Below, piece after piece: positions 63,101-64,000 of a stretch of DNA of 64,000 nucleotides. This DNA comes from Ascidia mentula (Eukaryota; Chordata; Ascidiacea; Phlebobranchia; Ascidiidae), in assembly GCA_947561715.1 (NCBI GenBank), contig OX387204.1:16373001-16437000 (forward strand), written 5' to 3'. The position numbers and the translations under genes are program-made. Positions within the stretch are counted from its first letter, which is position 1, and each line of letters starts with the position of its first letter. The notes beneath the pieces were generated by a model. The model did no database searches. It had not been told where the DNA came from and worked only from the letters and a program-made list of their open reading frames with translations.

Positions 63101-64000
63101 AAGCGACGTAATTGTCCTGATAACTATGATAGTTGTGCTTTGTTATTGATTTACGAAAGTTAAAAATGTTTAGTTAAATACTTCCTAAATTCAAGTACCA
63201 CTCTCGACTGTTTTACGATTAACACAGTCCGATTTCATTGACCTGGACTTCCACAGCGCCGGAACACTCCCAGTCACCATCCGATGCCTGGAAAAAAATC
63301 TGAATATTGACCAGCGGATCACCAGGTTTGTTCTTCCTCTGGGCGCTACGATGAATATGGATGGAACCGCATTGCTTGAGGGAGTGGCTTCGATTACCAT
63401 CGCACAGATGTACCAACACAGCTTGTCGTTTGGACAGATCCTAACCATCAGGTAAAATGCAATTGTTTACAGCTGTCGCCAATTTTCAAAGCAACAAGCC
63501 AGAATTCTGAGAATAAAGAAACTGGCCTATACTGTTGAAAACATTGATATGTTTTATTTATTTAGAACGTTTCGGCAAGAGCTTATGCCATCATCAGTTG
63601 AAAAACATGTCAACGTTTTCAATAGTATGGACCAGTCTCTTTATATTTAGAATTATGAGGAAATACCTAACCAGAAAATTTTAAAATACTGTGCAAAAGT
63701 GGAGGGCAGGAAATCATCAAATACTTTGTTTTTTCAAAAAAATCATCCTTTGTTAATATGTTTCAAAACACACTGAAGGAATTTTGTACAACGAGGCAAA
63801 TCGGTCGAAAGATTTTTATGGTTCTACCCGCCCATGGGCAACATGTGTTATTTATTATTTCTATGTGTAAACTTTCTTCGCCCAAGGGTTAATTAATGAA
63901 AGGATGCGGGTGAATGTAAACGCGGGATCAATGTTTTTTGTTCAGCATCACAGCTACGATGGCCAGTATTGGAGCAGCCGCTATACCTAGCTCTGGGTTG
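60188..64000 (+). CDS. SLC1-family transporter, type B copy 4 (B4), native full gene, 3' end outside the window
   Basis: Exons: 60188-60362, 60500-60649, 60893-61103, 61224-61266, 61940-62066, 62308-62434, 62676-62769, 62903-63042, 63257-63451, 63946 to the window edge; 439 codons seen, all in phase. Exons 1-4 are clearly type B; from about 61500 the sequence no longer matches B1-B3. Exon 5 encodes the extracellular loop with sequons NNS and NIS and ends at a weak donor (GTGCGC). Exons 6-10 are more EAAT-like than A or C: HP1 [25 protein letters not shown]7 [10 protein letters not shown] with both the Thr and the following Glu, and [14 protein letters not shown] entering HP2. TM8 lies outside the window. 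This is the best candidate in the array for a classical Na+/K+/H+-coupled glutamate/aspartate transporter, and it is the likely ancestral B gene. Confidence 0.88.
63513..63645. repeat. Inverted-repeat MITE-like element in intron 9 of B4
   Basis: About 43-bp imperfect terminal inverted repeats (ATAAAGAAACTGGCC... against ATAAAGAGACTGGTC...) around a short core with ACGTTTCGGC and GCCATCATCAG. Non-coding; seen once in the window. Confidence 0.65.

Overview
The window is AT-rich metazoan nuclear DNA. It holds a tandem array of spliced genes of the SLC1 family (excitatory amino acid transporter / neutral amino acid transporter, EAAT/ASCT), all on the + strand. Small phase-conserved introns (57 bp to about 1 kb), GT-AG junctions, tRNA-derived SINEs and short DNA transposons all say eukaryote. 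Compact introns and 3' splice sites only a few bases upstream of some ATGs would suit a tunicate-like invertebrate with spliced leaders, but the species cannot be fixed from the sequence.

Three SLC1 paralogue types (A, B, C) repeat in the order A-B-C. Unit 1 is 1-~17095 (A1 2380-5987, B1 7665-11076, C1 13094-16428). Unit 2 is ~17096-34280 (A2 18201-21800, B2 23055-26389, C2' 27993-28344, C2 29360-32919). Unit 3 is 34281-51807 (A3 36691-39603, B3 40779-44093, C3' 45700-46051, C3 47068-50438). Unit 4 is 51808 onward (A4 54938-58564, B4 60188 to beyond the window). A and C have eleven coding exons with matching phases. The units are close copies, so most flanking sequence occurs three or four times.

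A1, A2, A4, C1, C2 and (as far as seen) B4 look intact. A3 has a frameshift and has lost its last two exons. C3 has lost a splice donor. B1-B3 are chimeras: B-type exons 1-4 joined to C-like exons 6-11, without a recognisable exon 5 and with a shared in-frame TGA. Only B4 keeps what looks like the original B 3' half, with the canonical NMDGT motif. C2' and C3' are extra copies of C exons 1-2 made by a ~1.37-kb local duplication. Two exon 10-11 relics lie downstream of C2 and C3.

Between and inside the genes are a hAT-like MITE with an 8-bp target duplication (four copies), composite tRNA-derived SINEs, a palindromic mobile repeat with a 9-bp target duplication, a 20-bp minisatellite in intron 3 of each C gene, and several perfect or near-perfect hairpins. 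Similarity between units is mosaic (A1~A4, A2~A3, B1~B3), which points to gene conversion or unequal crossing-over. I found no CRISPR array, rRNA, retroviral element or convincing non-SLC1 protein-coding gene.
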